NCBI GenBank assembly: GCA_013397455.1
Contig: VYZB01000135.1
Location: 1,993,012-2,057,011, forward strand
From: Crotophaga sulcirostris
Lineage: Eukaryota; Chordata; Aves; Cuculiformes; Crotophagidae
Reading direction: 5' to 3'
Length of the DNA stretch: 64,000 nt
The notes beneath the pieces were generated by a model, which ran no database searches, was not told the DNA's origin, and saw only the letters and a list, made by a program, of their open reading frames with translations. Each line of letters starts with the position of its first letter. Positions within the stretch are counted from its first letter, which is position 1. The position numbers were made by a program, and so were the translations under genes. Shown here piece after piece: positions 23,950 through 36,095 of this stretch.

Positions 23950-24241
23950 AAGAATTTTAAACCTAAACAACTGACTTTCAATTTCTTTTATTCCTCCATA
24001 AAAAGCACTTGGGAGGTGGAAGTTCTGCTTCTGTAACCAGTGCAAGATTAGCCCTGTTTTTTCGTGTGCTTGCCTGTAACTTAACAACTGGCTTGATGAG
24101 CACTGCTAACAAACTGCTGCTTCAAACAATTCTGGGGTTTGATTTCTAAATAATTAGGGTGATTACTGGTGACATTCTTAACTATGCTGCAGCTGATAGG
24201 TGTTCTGATGACATGCATTTGTGAGTAGAAGCCAAGGGGAT
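23950..24241 (-). repeat. Non-CR1 tail, right copy of inverted repeat
   Basis: Read on the minus strand, this follows the 3' end of the CR1 at 24,242-25,313 and aligns with 5,219-5,500. Shared exact blocks include GCACTTGGGAGGTGGAAG and GGTGTTCTGATGACATGC. The minus-strand copy also ends at GGAATAAAAG and then T-rich sequence. Confidence 0.75.
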
Positions 24242-25313
24242 TATCATAGAATCGTTTGGTTGGGAACGACCTTTGAGGTCATGGAATCCAACCATAACTG
24301 TCCACTACTCAACCTTATCCCTGAGCACCTCATCTACCTGTCTTTTTAAATACCTCCAGGGATGGTGACTCGACCACCTCCCTGGACAGCCCCTTCTAAT
24401 GCCTGACAATCCTTTCCATGAAGAAATTTTTCCTGATATCTAATCTGAACCGCCCCGTGCGCAACTTGAGGCCATTTCCTCTCATCATAGCTGTTGTTAC
24501 CTGGAAGAGTCCAACACCTGCATCACTACAACCTCCTTTCAGGCAGTTGTAGACAGTAATAAAGTCTTCCCACAGCCTCCTTCAGACTAAACAAGCCCAG
24601 TTCCCTCAGCCACTCCTCATAAGCCACGTTTACCAGCCCCTTCACCAGCTTCGTTGCCCTTCTCTGGACACGCTCCAGCACCTCAATGTCCGTCTTGTAG
24701 TGAGGGGCCCGGAACTGCATGCAGTACTCGAGGTGTGGCCTCACCAGTGCTGAGTACAGGGGCACAATCACTTCCCTGCTCCTGCTGGCCATGCTATTTC
24801 TGATACAGGCCAAGATGCCATTGGCCTTCTTGGCCACCTGGGCACACTGCTGGCTCATGTTCAGCAGGCTGTCAGTCAACACCCCCAGGTCCTTCTCTGC
24901 CAGGCAGCTTTCCAGGCACTCTTCCCCAAACCTGTAGTGCTGCCTGGGGTTGTTGTGTCCCAAGTGCAGGACTTGGCACTTGGCCTTGTTGAACCTTATA
25001 CCGTTGGTTGCAGCCCATTGATCCAGCCTGTCCAGATCCCTCTGTAGAGCCTCCCTACCTTCAAGATTGGCCTCCAACTGGACGTATCTCCATTTACCAG
25101 CACTCTTTGGGCCTGGCCATCAGCTAGGCTTTTACCCAGCAGAGGGTGTGCCTGTCCAGGGCAATGGCAGTCAGTTTCTCAAGCAGAATAGTATGAGAAA
25201 TAGTTTCAAAGGCTTTACTAAAGTCGAGGTACACTATATCCACAGCCTTTCTGTTGTCCAGTAAGTGGGTAACCTTGTCACAGAAGAAGATCAGATTAGT
25301 TTGGCTGTACATG
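24242..25313 (-). mobile_element. CR1 LINE with decayed reverse transcriptase, right arm of inverted pair
   Basis: The longest CR1 in the window, about 1.07 kb. Its 3' end is marked on the plus strand by CATAGAATCGTTTGGTTGG. It reaches far enough 5' to include the C-terminal part of ORF2. It lies antisense to CREBL2, just past that gene. Confidence 0.95.
24526..25312 (-). pseudogene. CR1 ORF2 reverse transcriptase remnant
   Basis: Two out-of-frame pieces of a LINE reverse transcriptase. The upstream piece (25,312-25,124) carries the YLDFSKAF motif. The downstream piece (25,077-24,526, 183 codons) has the typical CR1 C-terminal text, including [21 protein letters not shown] and [13 protein letters not shown] frame change between them, missing N-terminal domains (no endonuclease) and a truncated 5' end make it non-functional. 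It is not a host gene. Confidence 0.92.
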
Positions 25314-28300
25314 CGTTATAAAATATGTGTTTTCATGAGACAGGATGTTCAATGTGATTAGAAACAGCTTGCTGTGAAAGGGGACTTTTTTCCATAGCTT
25401 CTTTGTCATGACAACTTTCAAAATACATTTTCATCAAGTTATACAGTGCTGGCGACAGCAATCCACATATTCCTGTGGTAAAACATACCAGCAGTGTCCT
25501 CCAGCTTCACCATGTCCTTATGTGGCATGCTCCGAATGCTTGCTGATGTAAGAACAATTCTTTCCTACTCCCTATCAAACATAGATCCTGCCGTGTTGCT
25601 AGGTCAGTGTTTTCTGTTTTGCATTTCTGGACTTTCCTCTCTCGTAAGAACTACTTTTGACATCTCCCACTTTTCAGTATGCATTTCTTTCCTCCCTACA
25701 GAAGAGTAGTCTTCTATGAATTGCCTTCCTTTCCTAAGTGGTGTGGTAGCTATTTTGAAAAGCTGTCAAGGGTTCCTTTTCCAGAGGGCTACATAAAAAC
25801 ATGAGTTATTCTGCTGTTTCTCTCTGCCTCTGCACACATGCTGTACCACACCCACCAGCTCACACTGAATACTCCTGCATTTTAAGCTTTTGGTAACATC
25901 TGAGTAAATATCCCTTCTACATTGCAAACTCTTAATAATATCACCACCCTTTCTAGTTCAGGGTCCACTTCTTGTTTCTCCATATAGACTAGCGGAAGCA
26001 ATGTTGATACCAGCTCACCCCCAAGTGGTTTTTGGCTTGTTCAAGCATTCTTGTGTTCAGCTGTATGATCAGGAGGAAGGCAATACAGTTAGCAGACAGT
26101 GGCAGCAGACAGCAATGACAACATTATTCAGTTGTAGGTGTTCATAGAATGGCTTGGATTGGAAGGGACCTTAAAGATCATCCAGTTCCAGCCCTCGTGT
26201 GTTGAAGCGGTTCTGCTACTCATAAAACTTTCTCAACTTTCCCTTGAAACACTGAGAACTATATTATTCTGTTACTTATATTTCTGTGAAATTCTAGGTT
26301 GCTGAGTGCTTTTACCAGTGATAGTATCTGCAAACAAAAGGGTAAGTTCAGGCTGGATTTATGTATCTGAAGAATTCCATGCAGTTGGGCGGGGAATTCA
26401 TTTGAGAGAGAGAAACTTTTGGCCCAAAGGCTTTTATCTCATGAACATGAACCAGAAGAGGTTTCACCAAAGCAAATAGAATAACGATGTTATTTTTTCA
26501 CTTAAACCTAGAATCTTGTCTGTGATCTCAGATAGAGAAAGGGGAAGGAGGTATTGCCTAGGCTTCTGATCAGCTAATTATTCTAGTGTCAAGTATTTGT
26601 GTAAACCTTCACGAGGTGATAGCTGACTTATACTGCAGTGATCTATTGATGAGAACAGAGGGCGTTACCATTCTCACTTCAGCAAGCTGCATTTCTCATT
26701 ACTTTATTCTTAGGGTTTCTCACCTTCAGAAATAAAATAGCAATTAGCTTTTTAATTACTACTATACCAATGGAACCAAAGTGGATTGCTGCGGGTGTTT
26801 GAGAAACAGCCAATTAACTACTTCAGCTTTCTGGATTTACGTAATCTTGAGCCTTTTTGTAGTAACTGCTTAACGTTGTTGTTTCAATCCAATGCCACTA
26901 AAGGAATGGCATTTTTAATGGAGCTGATATTGTCTACATGTACTGGCAGATAAAAAAGGCTGACTGACAGCTGGAGAACAACAATAAACATTGTCTGTTT
27001 TAATCCATCTGCTGTGAACATCTTGTGGAATGAGCACAGTTGCCATTCTGCGGATGTATTGATAAAAAAACGTAGGCAGAATGAGGAATGGCCTCTTGTG
27101 ATTGCATTCATCCAGCATTTTTTTCTGAATCATGCTCTTTGCAGGAAAGAAGTCCTATAAACAAACTAAATGTGCCTGTTATTAAAGCAGCTTTGCCTTG
27201 GTCTGTCAGAAATGCTATCGCCACCTGTAACTTTAAATATTACCTGTTAACATGGATTAAAATAACTGTTACTGTAAAACCTCTTTTTCCCTGTCTTCAT
27301 TAGTATATAAGTGGTTTTAGACATCAGTGAGAATTTTAGAAAGTAGCAATTTCAAGTTAATTAGAAAGGATGAGGAGAAGTGCGGAGATCGTCAAGGATG
27401 CTTCTAAGCAGAACTTCTTCTATGTATGCCATTTTCCTGTCATGCTTGGTTTGAAGCTCTACATGGAGATGGTAAGAGTAGAGTAGAGGATCAATACTAA
27501 TGCACTCCAGCTTCTTTTCTGTTGGCGAGTGGAGCTGACTACCCTTTCAAAGAGGAGTGAGAGCTCTTGTGGTCACAACTTTATTATAGCAAGGAGTAGG
27601 GAAACTCAGCTAGTAGAGTTTCTCTTGCAGTTATCAGACTACAAGAGAGAATCAGGTGTGGGGCCTGATCTTGGCAATAATCATTTGTCCTGTGGGTTGG
27701 TAACATTTGGAAGCCTGGACCCCTGTAAACTCCTTGTCTGCCCTTCAAAGAAAACTGGATCTTGAGTTGCTTTTTGTTAAAAAATCTAGGGTTTCAAGCT
27801 CTCCTCCTACCTGTACACTGACTTTTCTTTTCCATTCAAAGTTTTCTCATAGAAAATTGTCACTTCAGCTCCCTCCTTTGAAAATTAAAATATTTTAATC
27901 TATATCAGAGTGTATTTCTGATCATTGCAGTTCACTGAGGACTGTTTTGTTTTCACAAACTCATTTTCTGTGGGCTTTGGTTGGGCTGGGCCTATTTAGA
28001 GTCAGTTTTTGTTTCTCATCTGAAAGGCAGAAACTTCTAAAACTGTTCCAATCTGTACACTGACTGCAAACACGGTTGTGTAAGCTCTGATTTCCCAGAG
28101 AACCAGGGTGGGGATAAGTCCCAGAATGAGCTTGTGTTTATGCAAAAGTCTGAGAGATTCTTGGTTCTAGTTCTACACTTCGTATCAATTTTGACCTGAG
28201 TCCATCTAAGAGAAAAGACTCCTGTGTAACCAAAGTGGTTGAAGAGTCTGGAGATTTCTCTGTAAAGCTGAAATCAACAGCTCGCTTAATGCTGGGATTT

Positions 28301-31255
28301 GAAAATTTACAGCTGTATCATGTTGGTGGATGAAAAACCTTTTCCTTCAAGGAGTTTTATACATGTATGGCCTGGAATACTGGAGCTGTGTAAAGTTGGC
28401 CATATCATGTGTCCCATGCACACTCCACTCATACTACAAAAACCACTACAATAAGTACATCCACACAACTGCTTTAAATCTATAGAGTTTTGGTAGACTG
28501 CTGAAAGGGCAATTTGTGGTCAAAAATGTTCCTCCTGTGTCCTTTCTCAAGCAAAACCTCCATGAAGACTTTAAATACCTGAAATGTAATACTCAAATAT
28601 ATTTCAGAAGTCTTTACTAGTGTAGATTTTTGTAATGAGGAAGGAGATAGTTATTTCCCTTGAAGACAAAACTTCAAATGCTTTGCTACTTCTATAGGAA
28701 TTTCTCATGACAGTTAACATGGTCAGCAAGTGGGAACTGATCTTTGAAGATACAGCAAGGTAACTTGGCCATCAAAAATTTTTTTGGCTGTCATAAGCTG
28801 GCCAGTAATAGTGTTCAGATATACAAGTAACAGCTGTTGCATGGGGGTGATAAACAGTGGTGTGGAGTGGTAGTGGAAAGGCAGTGTGTCTGTCATACCA
28901 CCCAGGAGTGGAGCTCTCGGGTGGGACTTACAGAGGTGCTGTTGTAGATTCAAGAGCAATTTGTGAAGACCCACCTTCTGCTGCTTCACCCTCCCTTGAA
29001 ACATTTTGAAAAAAAGCTCTTTATATACCTGTCTGACTTTTTTCTGGCCTGTACTGAATTGGTGGCTGCCTTCTGCTGGGGTCCTAAGGTTATGCATGGT
29101 TTAACTCTGAAAACTCAATGCTTTCTGCCACAGGCTGATGCTTGCGGCACAGCTTCTGGTATGAGGGCCACATCCCCAACATCCTTCTTAAGGAAAAAAA
29201 TACATAGCCTTAAGACTTCATTCTGAGAAATACGTCCTGGTTTAATATAAAAGACCAAGTCAATTATGTGCCAAGAGCTGTTTCAGAGTCTGCAGAAAGC
29301 CTGACAACAGATTAGCTCCAATCAGTGCTGGGAGTTGATAAGAAAATCAGGGCTGCTCCTGCTGCATTTTCAGCTCACTGGTAAATAATCTGAAATCCTG
29401 CTAACTCTGGATATCACTTAATCATTTTCCTTCCTGCATTTGGATCAATATGGAGAGGAACTCTGGAGAATATGTATGGCAGAGGAGACAGTAAATCTCC
29501 AGGACTGAAAAAAAGTGCTGTAGTACTTTTGGGAATAGGATGGGTAATGATACCCATCTGTATGCAGCCTCTGCTACCTAATTCTACATGTCCTCAAAAA
29601 AATGGAAGTCCTTGATCACTCCCTTCTCCCCAAACCATGGTAACAAAAGCATCTCTCGCTCTTACTTGTCCATGCAGTGAAAAAGCTGCATCTGGCCTTG
29701 CATGAGATGAGGACAAATTAAATTATTTCGTGACTTAATTTTCTTTTTTCCTATTCCCTTGCAAACATCAGACCAAATCAAGAGCTGGTCTAAAATGGTT
29801 AAGATGCTAAATTCAAAGGAATTACTGCTGTCTATGCCACTTCTGCATTTTATCCAGGGACTGGTTTCATAAGAAAACTGAAAGAAGATTTGTGTGTGTC
29901 AGCAGTAGCATAGAATAAGTCTGTTTGAGGTCAGACTGCTCATCAGAAAGTGGCATTTATGTAACAATCTTCCAGCAGGTGTGTTATGTTTTACTAGAAA
30001 CCAGTTCAAATTAAGCTTATGTAATTTATAATGGCCTGTTCCACAATACTTGCTAGGTTGAAAAATGCCAACTAATAAAGATGTATTAACTTACGGAATC
30101 ACTTAGGGGACTAATAACCATTCCTTTGAGCATATGGGTCTGCCTTTAATAAACTTCAAATCTGCTTCTTGTTCTTTTAAACAGGAAGGATCTGATATTG
30201 AGAAAGGCTGAGCACTCAGCATTTCAGCTAAAATGGATGGCGTGCATTCAACACCTTGAAAAACCAACTCCTAAATCAATGTCAATTAATTCTGAAGTCA
30301 AAATGGTTGAGTTGAGGAGACTGGAAAAAATCGGGGGATTCTTAACTGGGCATATGGAAACTCTTAAGCCCAATTATGGGTGATAGCCATCTCGCTATCA
30401 CCTCTGAGAGCTGACTGAAAAATAGGTTCAAGCAATTTGTGACTTTGTTTCTCACTAGCCCCCACACCTCAACTGGAAATTTTAAAAATATGTTTAATAA
30501 AAAATCCTACTTTCTCCTGAAATAAAAATGGGGTGACATAATTTGACAATTTGTAATTGTAATTCCTAAGTGCAAGCCACTTAATACCAAAAGTAAACAG
30601 CAATGATGGAATTTCCATTTAACGGGTGTCCACTTAATGGAAAAAAAAAAATGTTTAATACCTGGCACTTTGTCATGTTCTTACACAGAACACATTTAAG
30701 ACTAAGGGGTGGATGGGCTAGAGATCCAAGAGTCCTCTCTCCCAGAACTGCTCCTTTGCAGATTGGGTGGTGAACCAGGAGTTTCTGTTTGCTCGGTGCC
30801 AAACCTGCCTTAATAACTTCTGCTGGCTTCAGCCCACATCTGCATGCTGGTTTCCTGCTCACTTACAGATGTGCTCAGGGATGCACACAGGTACCCACGC
30901 AGGAGCAGTGGTTGGCAATCCGGGCATCTAACCAACTTTTCTGGTGTGCAGGGGTGTCTCGAGAACTGTATGAAGCTCCAGGGGCAGTCGCAGGCTATTC
31001 CCACATTAAAGTGTATTTTTTTGAGGTCCCTTTCTCTGAGTAGTGTTGATTGATTTAGTCCTAAAATTTCCTCACTCCTCATTAAGAGTATTGTTGCTTT
31101 AGATACATCACTGAAGCAATCTGTTGGCAATGAGGAGTTGTGAGGGAATGCAAAGAGATTTCTTTATATTGATCAGGTAAATCCTGCAGTATTTTCCATT
31201 TCTCATTTAGACAATCCATGACCTTCCTCCTGGGTCTTTCTTGCTGCTCTGGTGT
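25314..31255. other. Intergenic between CREBL2 and GPR19, left part
   Basis: About 6 kb with only one CR1 scrap (26,143-26,210). Open frames are short and none resembles a known protein. I see no splice-bounded exon. Confidence 0.5.
26143..26210 (-). mobile_element. CR1 tail remnant
   Basis: CATAGAATGGCTTGGATTGG followed by GGGACCTTAAAGATCATCC is the reverse complement of a CR1 3' end; nothing longer survives. Confidence 0.85.
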
Positions 31256-31998
31256 TGTAAGAGTCGGTCCAAAGAACAGTATTTGTCTCAACATTGCCAT
31301 CAGGGTACTTGGAGAGATACCAAGAAGCATTAGCCCTGAGAGAAAAAACTGCATGGTACGGGGAGTGCTGTATTGTTCTTCAGTCCACATGGCTGCTGCC
31401 CATTAGATGGACTTCACCTGCTGTACCTGCAAGCTTGTCCCACCTCCTCCCTGCCTCTGAGAACAGGAACATGTGCAGAAGTTCACAGTGTGTCTTGAGG
31501 TCACCCAGTGGACATGAGAGGAAGACTCTGAAGAAGTAAAAGATCCCTAAACGCAAGGTGGCACGGGTGCAGATAAGTTCTGGCAAGCTAAGCAGGAACT
31601 TCTGGGGTTAAGCCTTGATTGCAAAATGAAGGCGGAGATTGGACTCAATCCATGAGGGAGAGGAGATGCGAGGTGTGTTGCTTAGCATAAAAGATGGATC
31701 CTAACTGAGCTTCACTGTGATCTTCCCACCAAGAGAATTCACGATAAGGAACCAGCAGGACACTGTCTGGGATCATCGGGACACCTTTGGACCCATGGTG
31801 GTAGCTATTATCCTCTTTCTTACTTTTCCCTTTCCCTTTTCATCACTCTGTCTATCGCGTGCTGCTTTACGGGCAAAAACAATAAAGTTGCACTGTTTGA
31901 TTGAAGTATAACCCCTGGGCGTTGGGTCACCACTTGATTTTTGCGCTTTGAGATCACGGTAAACGAACCATCACGAGTCCACCAAGTGGACCGTGACA
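31256..31998 (+). mobile_element. Solo LTR with exact 5-bp target-site duplication
   Basis: A 743-bp block opening TGTAAGAGTCGG and closing GGACCGTGACA, flanked by GGTGT at 31,251-31,255 and at 31,999-32,003. A TATA-like CATAAAAG (31,686-31,693) and AATAAA (31,881-31,886) lie in the expected order for U3-R-U5 on the plus strand. There is no primer-binding site or viral gene next to it, so it is a solo LTR. The family differs from the copies at 2,581 and 19,918. Confidence 0.8.
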
Positions 31999-32003
31999 GG
32001 TGT

Positions 32004-33412
32004 CAGGTCAGCACTTGTCAGTCTCCATCCGTTTCATTACAGATTTCCAAAGTCAACCCTAAGGTTACCATTTCACCTGTCAAGTTGCCAGATATTTTCC
32101 ATCTTCAGCACTGCTGTAGCAGTGTGTCTTCTTCAGCTCCCACAGTGGCAGCACCAAACTACCAGTGGCTGGGTGTCATCTGAAGAGCTGCAGCTGCCAG
32201 GGTGGCGTGGGCAGCCTTTCCACAGGTAGCTCTCCTAGAAGCACAGTGTTCATTGATGCATGAGCTTGGTCAGCAGCCATGTTCAATGGGATAAAAGATA
32301 GAAAGGACAGGCAGGACTTGGGAAAAAGGGAAAGGAAGGAGGTAGGAGTGAGCATGCATGTATGCACCGGATGTACAGGTGCAACACTGCTCCTTTTGCT
32401 TGTGCTGCATGATGAAGACTGGCTTTTCAGACCATGGGATCTACTGGCTAGCTAGCAACTGAAGCAATGGATTTTTTTTTGATTGCTTTGGATAATTTTT
32501 TTAACCATACCAAAATCTGTGTCACATGGAAGTAGAAATCAGGAGGGTTTATCAGTATAACTGCATAAAGGGACAGCTGCACAGGCAGATTCCTCCAAGT
32601 TCATATGCAGCTTATATTAGTGAGAATGTGTTTTCTACCAGTATAGTTCTGGCTAAAAGAATCTGTACAAGTAGAGCCATGCTTATTCTGATACAACTGT
32701 GCTTTGGCTTTTAGTGATGTGGAAAGGTGGTTTAAGGAGGCCAACCTGCAGACTTCACTCTTGGTCACAGGACAGAACTACCAGCTGTTTCAGCCCAGGG
32801 ACCTTTTGCCCCTAACTGTTGCGTCATGGCAGTCCTGGACTTTTCCTGACCAGTTTGTATAGTTTTACAACTTCTGGGAGGTGAGGAAATGTCATTGAGT
32901 TCACAATAGGGAAAGTTGCACAGAAATCTGTGGTTTCACACATGCTGGTGTGTTCTTTGGGCTTTGTATGTGAAAAGACACCTGGTAGACTGTTGGTCTG
33001 CAGGGTGGTGCCAGCGCCTTAGGGATGGACTACTTCTCTCCCTCCCTTCCTTTTCAGCAGTATAGCAAATTCTGAAGGCAGCAGCTCCTACATGTGGTGG
33101 CTGCAGCAGTATTTTCCTTTGGGATTCATAATGGTTTGAGACCTGCTCCTCATCTGTGAGCTGGAAGCTGGCTGTGAACGGGAAGCATCCACTGGAACAT
33201 CTTTGGGGTCTGACTGTACAAGGACTCACTGCCTACAGCCTCTCTGGATACACCTCGACTGGACAGTGACTGTTATGGCCTGTGACATCTGTGATGCCCA
33301 GATAACAAGACTGCCTCATGCACTCCCATTCACTTAGACTTGAAGGAGCAAGTGTCCTGGGTCCCTCTGGACTCAGACATAGCAGAAGGTCAGCAACCAT
33401 GACCCTGTGATG
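32004..33412. other. Intergenic, with a fragment shared with 37.2 kb
   Basis: No gene recognised. At 32,713-32,760 the string GAGGCCAACCTGCAGACTTC closely matches AAAGCCAACCTCCAGACTTC just after the repeat at 36,954-37,205, suggesting that both belong to one old dispersed repeat. Confidence 0.4.
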
Positions 33413-33492
33413 TATCACAGTATCACAGTATCACAAGGTTGGAAAGGACCTCTGAGATCATCGAGTCCAACCTATAACCCAACACTAACACC
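33413..33492 (-). mobile_element. CR1 tail remnant
   Basis: CACAAGGTTGGAAAGGACCT and GAGTCCAACCTATAACCC mark the CR1 3' end in reverse. The terminal short repeat is the doubled ATCACAGT at its left edge. Confidence 0.88.
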
Positions 33493-33540
33493 TGTGGTCC
33501 TTTGTGACCTCAGGGTTCATTCTGTTCAGTCCCATTTCTT

Positions 33541-33676
33541 TACTAAAAAGAATAATTTAATAAATAGATAATAAATCTTTAATATAAATAATAATTTAAT
33601 AATTTAATATTAATCAATAATAAATAATAATTTAATAATTTAATATTAATCAATAATAAATAATAATTTAATAAAA
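33541..33676. repeat. AT-rich tandem repeat, 36-bp period
   Basis: Almost pure A/T sequence. The block TAATCAATAATAAATAATAA recurs 36 bases apart (33,611 and 33,647), with a third partial unit at the end and a degenerate lead-in on the left. Confidence 0.8.
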
Positions 33677-35106
33677 AGAAAAATTGCGCAAAAGTGCAAC
33701 TGTTGGGTTTCAGTCTCGCAACCCAACCTTAAAAACAACATTGCAAAGTTGACCTGATCTGCTTATCATAGATCTGGTTTTACTGTGTCAGAAATAATTA
33801 AGTAACAAAAGAAAACTAAGCATATGATGATGTTTCAGGGAAAAAACCCTGCACAGAACATGAACCACACAGAAAATATTGGTCTTGTCTCATTCTCAAG
33901 GTCCTCTCTCCTCCCGATTCATGGGACTATTTGCTAATGGGTTGAATGAGAAATATAAGATCCTTATTTAATGGGGATTTCTGAATTTGTGAAATACATA
34001 CGGGGAGTGTTCCTGCAGTCAGTAAGGGTTCTTGCAACCACACTTTGTGTGGTAGAGGAGGAGGAAGGAAGTTTTCTACCATACATGCAGGAATATTTCT
34101 CAACAAAGGAGTTTCCCCACCCACTTTGCCAGCATGAGAGTCTCCTCAGAGGATGTCAGCTTGGAGCTCCACCACACGTGCTTCTGCTCCCTGCTGATGG
34201 AAAAGGGAGATGTTCAAGCAGCACAGAGCAGTCACCCAATGTAGATCCTCATTTCTGACTCCCCCACCATCCCTACTTTTGACACAATCCATAACCCCTC
34301 TGCTTTCTAGAGAGCATTTGTCACCTGCACAAGTGCAAGCTTGACCTCTCTACTTCTGAGCTAGCACTGCAGTAGAGCTTCTGGGATCAAACTACAACAG
34401 GTCCTTTTTGGCAGTATTGTACACCCTGCGGTACGTGACGGCCATGACCTCCTGTTTGAAGGAGACAAGAAGGGATCTGCTGCCAGAGAGAGTTTTGTGT
34501 TGGTTTTGCATAGCAAGAGTTTTGGTAGCAGGAGTGCTTCAAGGGTGGCTGCTGCTGGAATCTTCTGGAGGCTGCTGGAAGGTGGGGCCATCTGGCTGCA
34601 GGGTGGACCTGTCTCTGGCTGAAGCCAAGCCAGGAGTGAGTCAACCACTTTTATTCCATAAATATGGCAGCCTAAGTGAGCCTGCTTTGAGCTCTCCCTG
34701 CTCAGCAGTGTGGCTGTGTGGCAGTGATCTCCCCTTGCACTGAGACGCCTCTCAAAGGTGCTCCTCAAAGCAACGAGATGTTTTACCAATGACAGATTGC
34801 TGGGGAGCCCCATTTGAGTCCTCCCTGGATGGCAGCTGGATTGCATGCCAGGACATTCTCCTTTATAGCAGAGATTAGTTGTTTAGCCTAAATAAGTAAC
34901 ATTTGAAATAGAATAAATCATTTAGAGTTATACTGTTGTGTGATTTGAGTACACTGCTTGTTTAGCTCTCTTAGCATGAGTGGCAAGGCTTGCTCTGAAG
35001 CACTAGGCCACAACCTGGGAATTTCCAATTAAAATGTACACAGGCCAAATCATGGCCTCCATAATCAGCAGAAACCAGGAAAACAGAAGGGCTTCAAGGA
35101 CCCAGA
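33677..35106. other. Intergenic, no gene recognised
   Basis: A moderately GC-rich patch at 34.4-34.8 kb gives longer overlapping frames on both strands, but none resembles a known protein or has splice borders. Confidence 0.45.
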
Positions 35107-35416
35107 TGATCAACAGCAGCTACGCTAAGACAAGATAATGACCTGTCTGAAAGACAGGTAAGGAATCCAGTGAGGAACACCAAGACCCCAGACCCAAATA
35201 TTACTACTGGACAAAACCATCATGTGAGGTGGGAGGGTGAGGGGGAAAGAGTCTATAATTCCCCAGGGATTTCTTGGTTCATATCAGCCTCTCTCCCAGA
35301 AGTTGACTGTGCTACTGTATTCCTGTATTAAATTATTTATTTTATAAAACCCAATGCCTGAGAGTCTGCTTACTAAAACCTTGGATTTGAACCCCGGTGC
35401 AAACTCACTTCCGACA
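35107..35416 (+). mobile_element. Short solo LTR with exact 6-bp target-site duplication
   Basis: A 310-bp block opening TGATCAACAGCAGC and closing CACTTCCGACA, flanked by CCCAGA at 35,101-35,106 and 35,417-35,422. A TATA-like TATAAT (35,254-35,259) and ATTAAA (35,327-35,332) fit a plus-strand LTR. A six-base duplication is what alpha/betaretrovirus-like elements usually make. The dinucleotide ends are TG...CA. Confidence 0.75.
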
Positions 35417-35786
35417 CCCAGATGGGAGGTAAATGAATTTGAGGTAAGCATGGTGAAACTTTGAAACTTTGGCTACGTGACATGGGGATGTGAGTGTGCA
35501 TAAATAATTCTTTAGGTCTATACACATATAATGCTCTGTATGTTTTGTCCATGCAGTAAGTAATAGCATGACCTTATCATTGAATTCTATTATGTTGCAC
35601 TGTTATGTAAATATGAATTTTATAAAAAAAAAAAACATATTCTCGACAGATCGGCTCTGCTGGAGACATCCTGCTGTCATCAGCTGTCCACAGGGTATTT
35701 GAGCTACTGTCTCTGGCAGAGTGGCAGGATGCACTGACAGTACAACCTACTAATTTACATGTTGGGATTACTTTTGAGAAAATAAT

Positions 35787-36095
35787 CATAGAATCATAGA
35801 ATCATCTGATTGGAAAAGACGAGTCCAACCGTACCCGTCCACTTACTAAACCCTGTCACTGAGGAACTCATCTACCAGTCTTTTAAACACCTTCAGGGAT
35901 GATGACTCAGCCACCTCCCTGGACAGTCTGTTCCACTGCCTGACAACCCTTCCAGTAAAAAAATTTTTCCTAATGTCCAGTCTGGCACAACCTGTGGCTA
36001 TTTCCCCTCATCCTATCACCTGTCACTTGGGAGAAGAGACCAACACTCACCACGCTACAACCCCCTTTACCTGTGGAGCCTGTTACCCAGGTGGA
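35787..36095 (-). mobile_element. CR1 LINE fragment
   Basis: AATCATAGAATCATAGAATC opens the plus strand, followed by CCACCTCCCTGGACAGTCTG and CTTGGGAGAAGAGACCAAC. It lies about 370 bases right of the short LTR. Confidence 0.93.

Noticed and set aside
24526..25077. 183-codon open frame on the minus strand
   Set aside because: It is the C-terminal part of a CR1 reverse transcriptase inside a truncated LINE, not a host gene.
31082..31390. 102-codon minus-strand frame near the solo LTR as viral coding remnant
   Set aside because: It is on the opposite strand to the LTR, overlaps the LTR itself and resembles no viral protein I recognise.
34361..34846. 161-codon minus-strand frame in a GC-richer patch
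   Set aside because: Overlapping frames are open on both strands, there are no splice borders, and there is no recognisable domain.
31256..35416. The two LTRs at 31.3 and 35.1 kb as the ends of one provirus
   Set aside because: They differ in length, termini and target-site duplication, and no viral genes lie between them.
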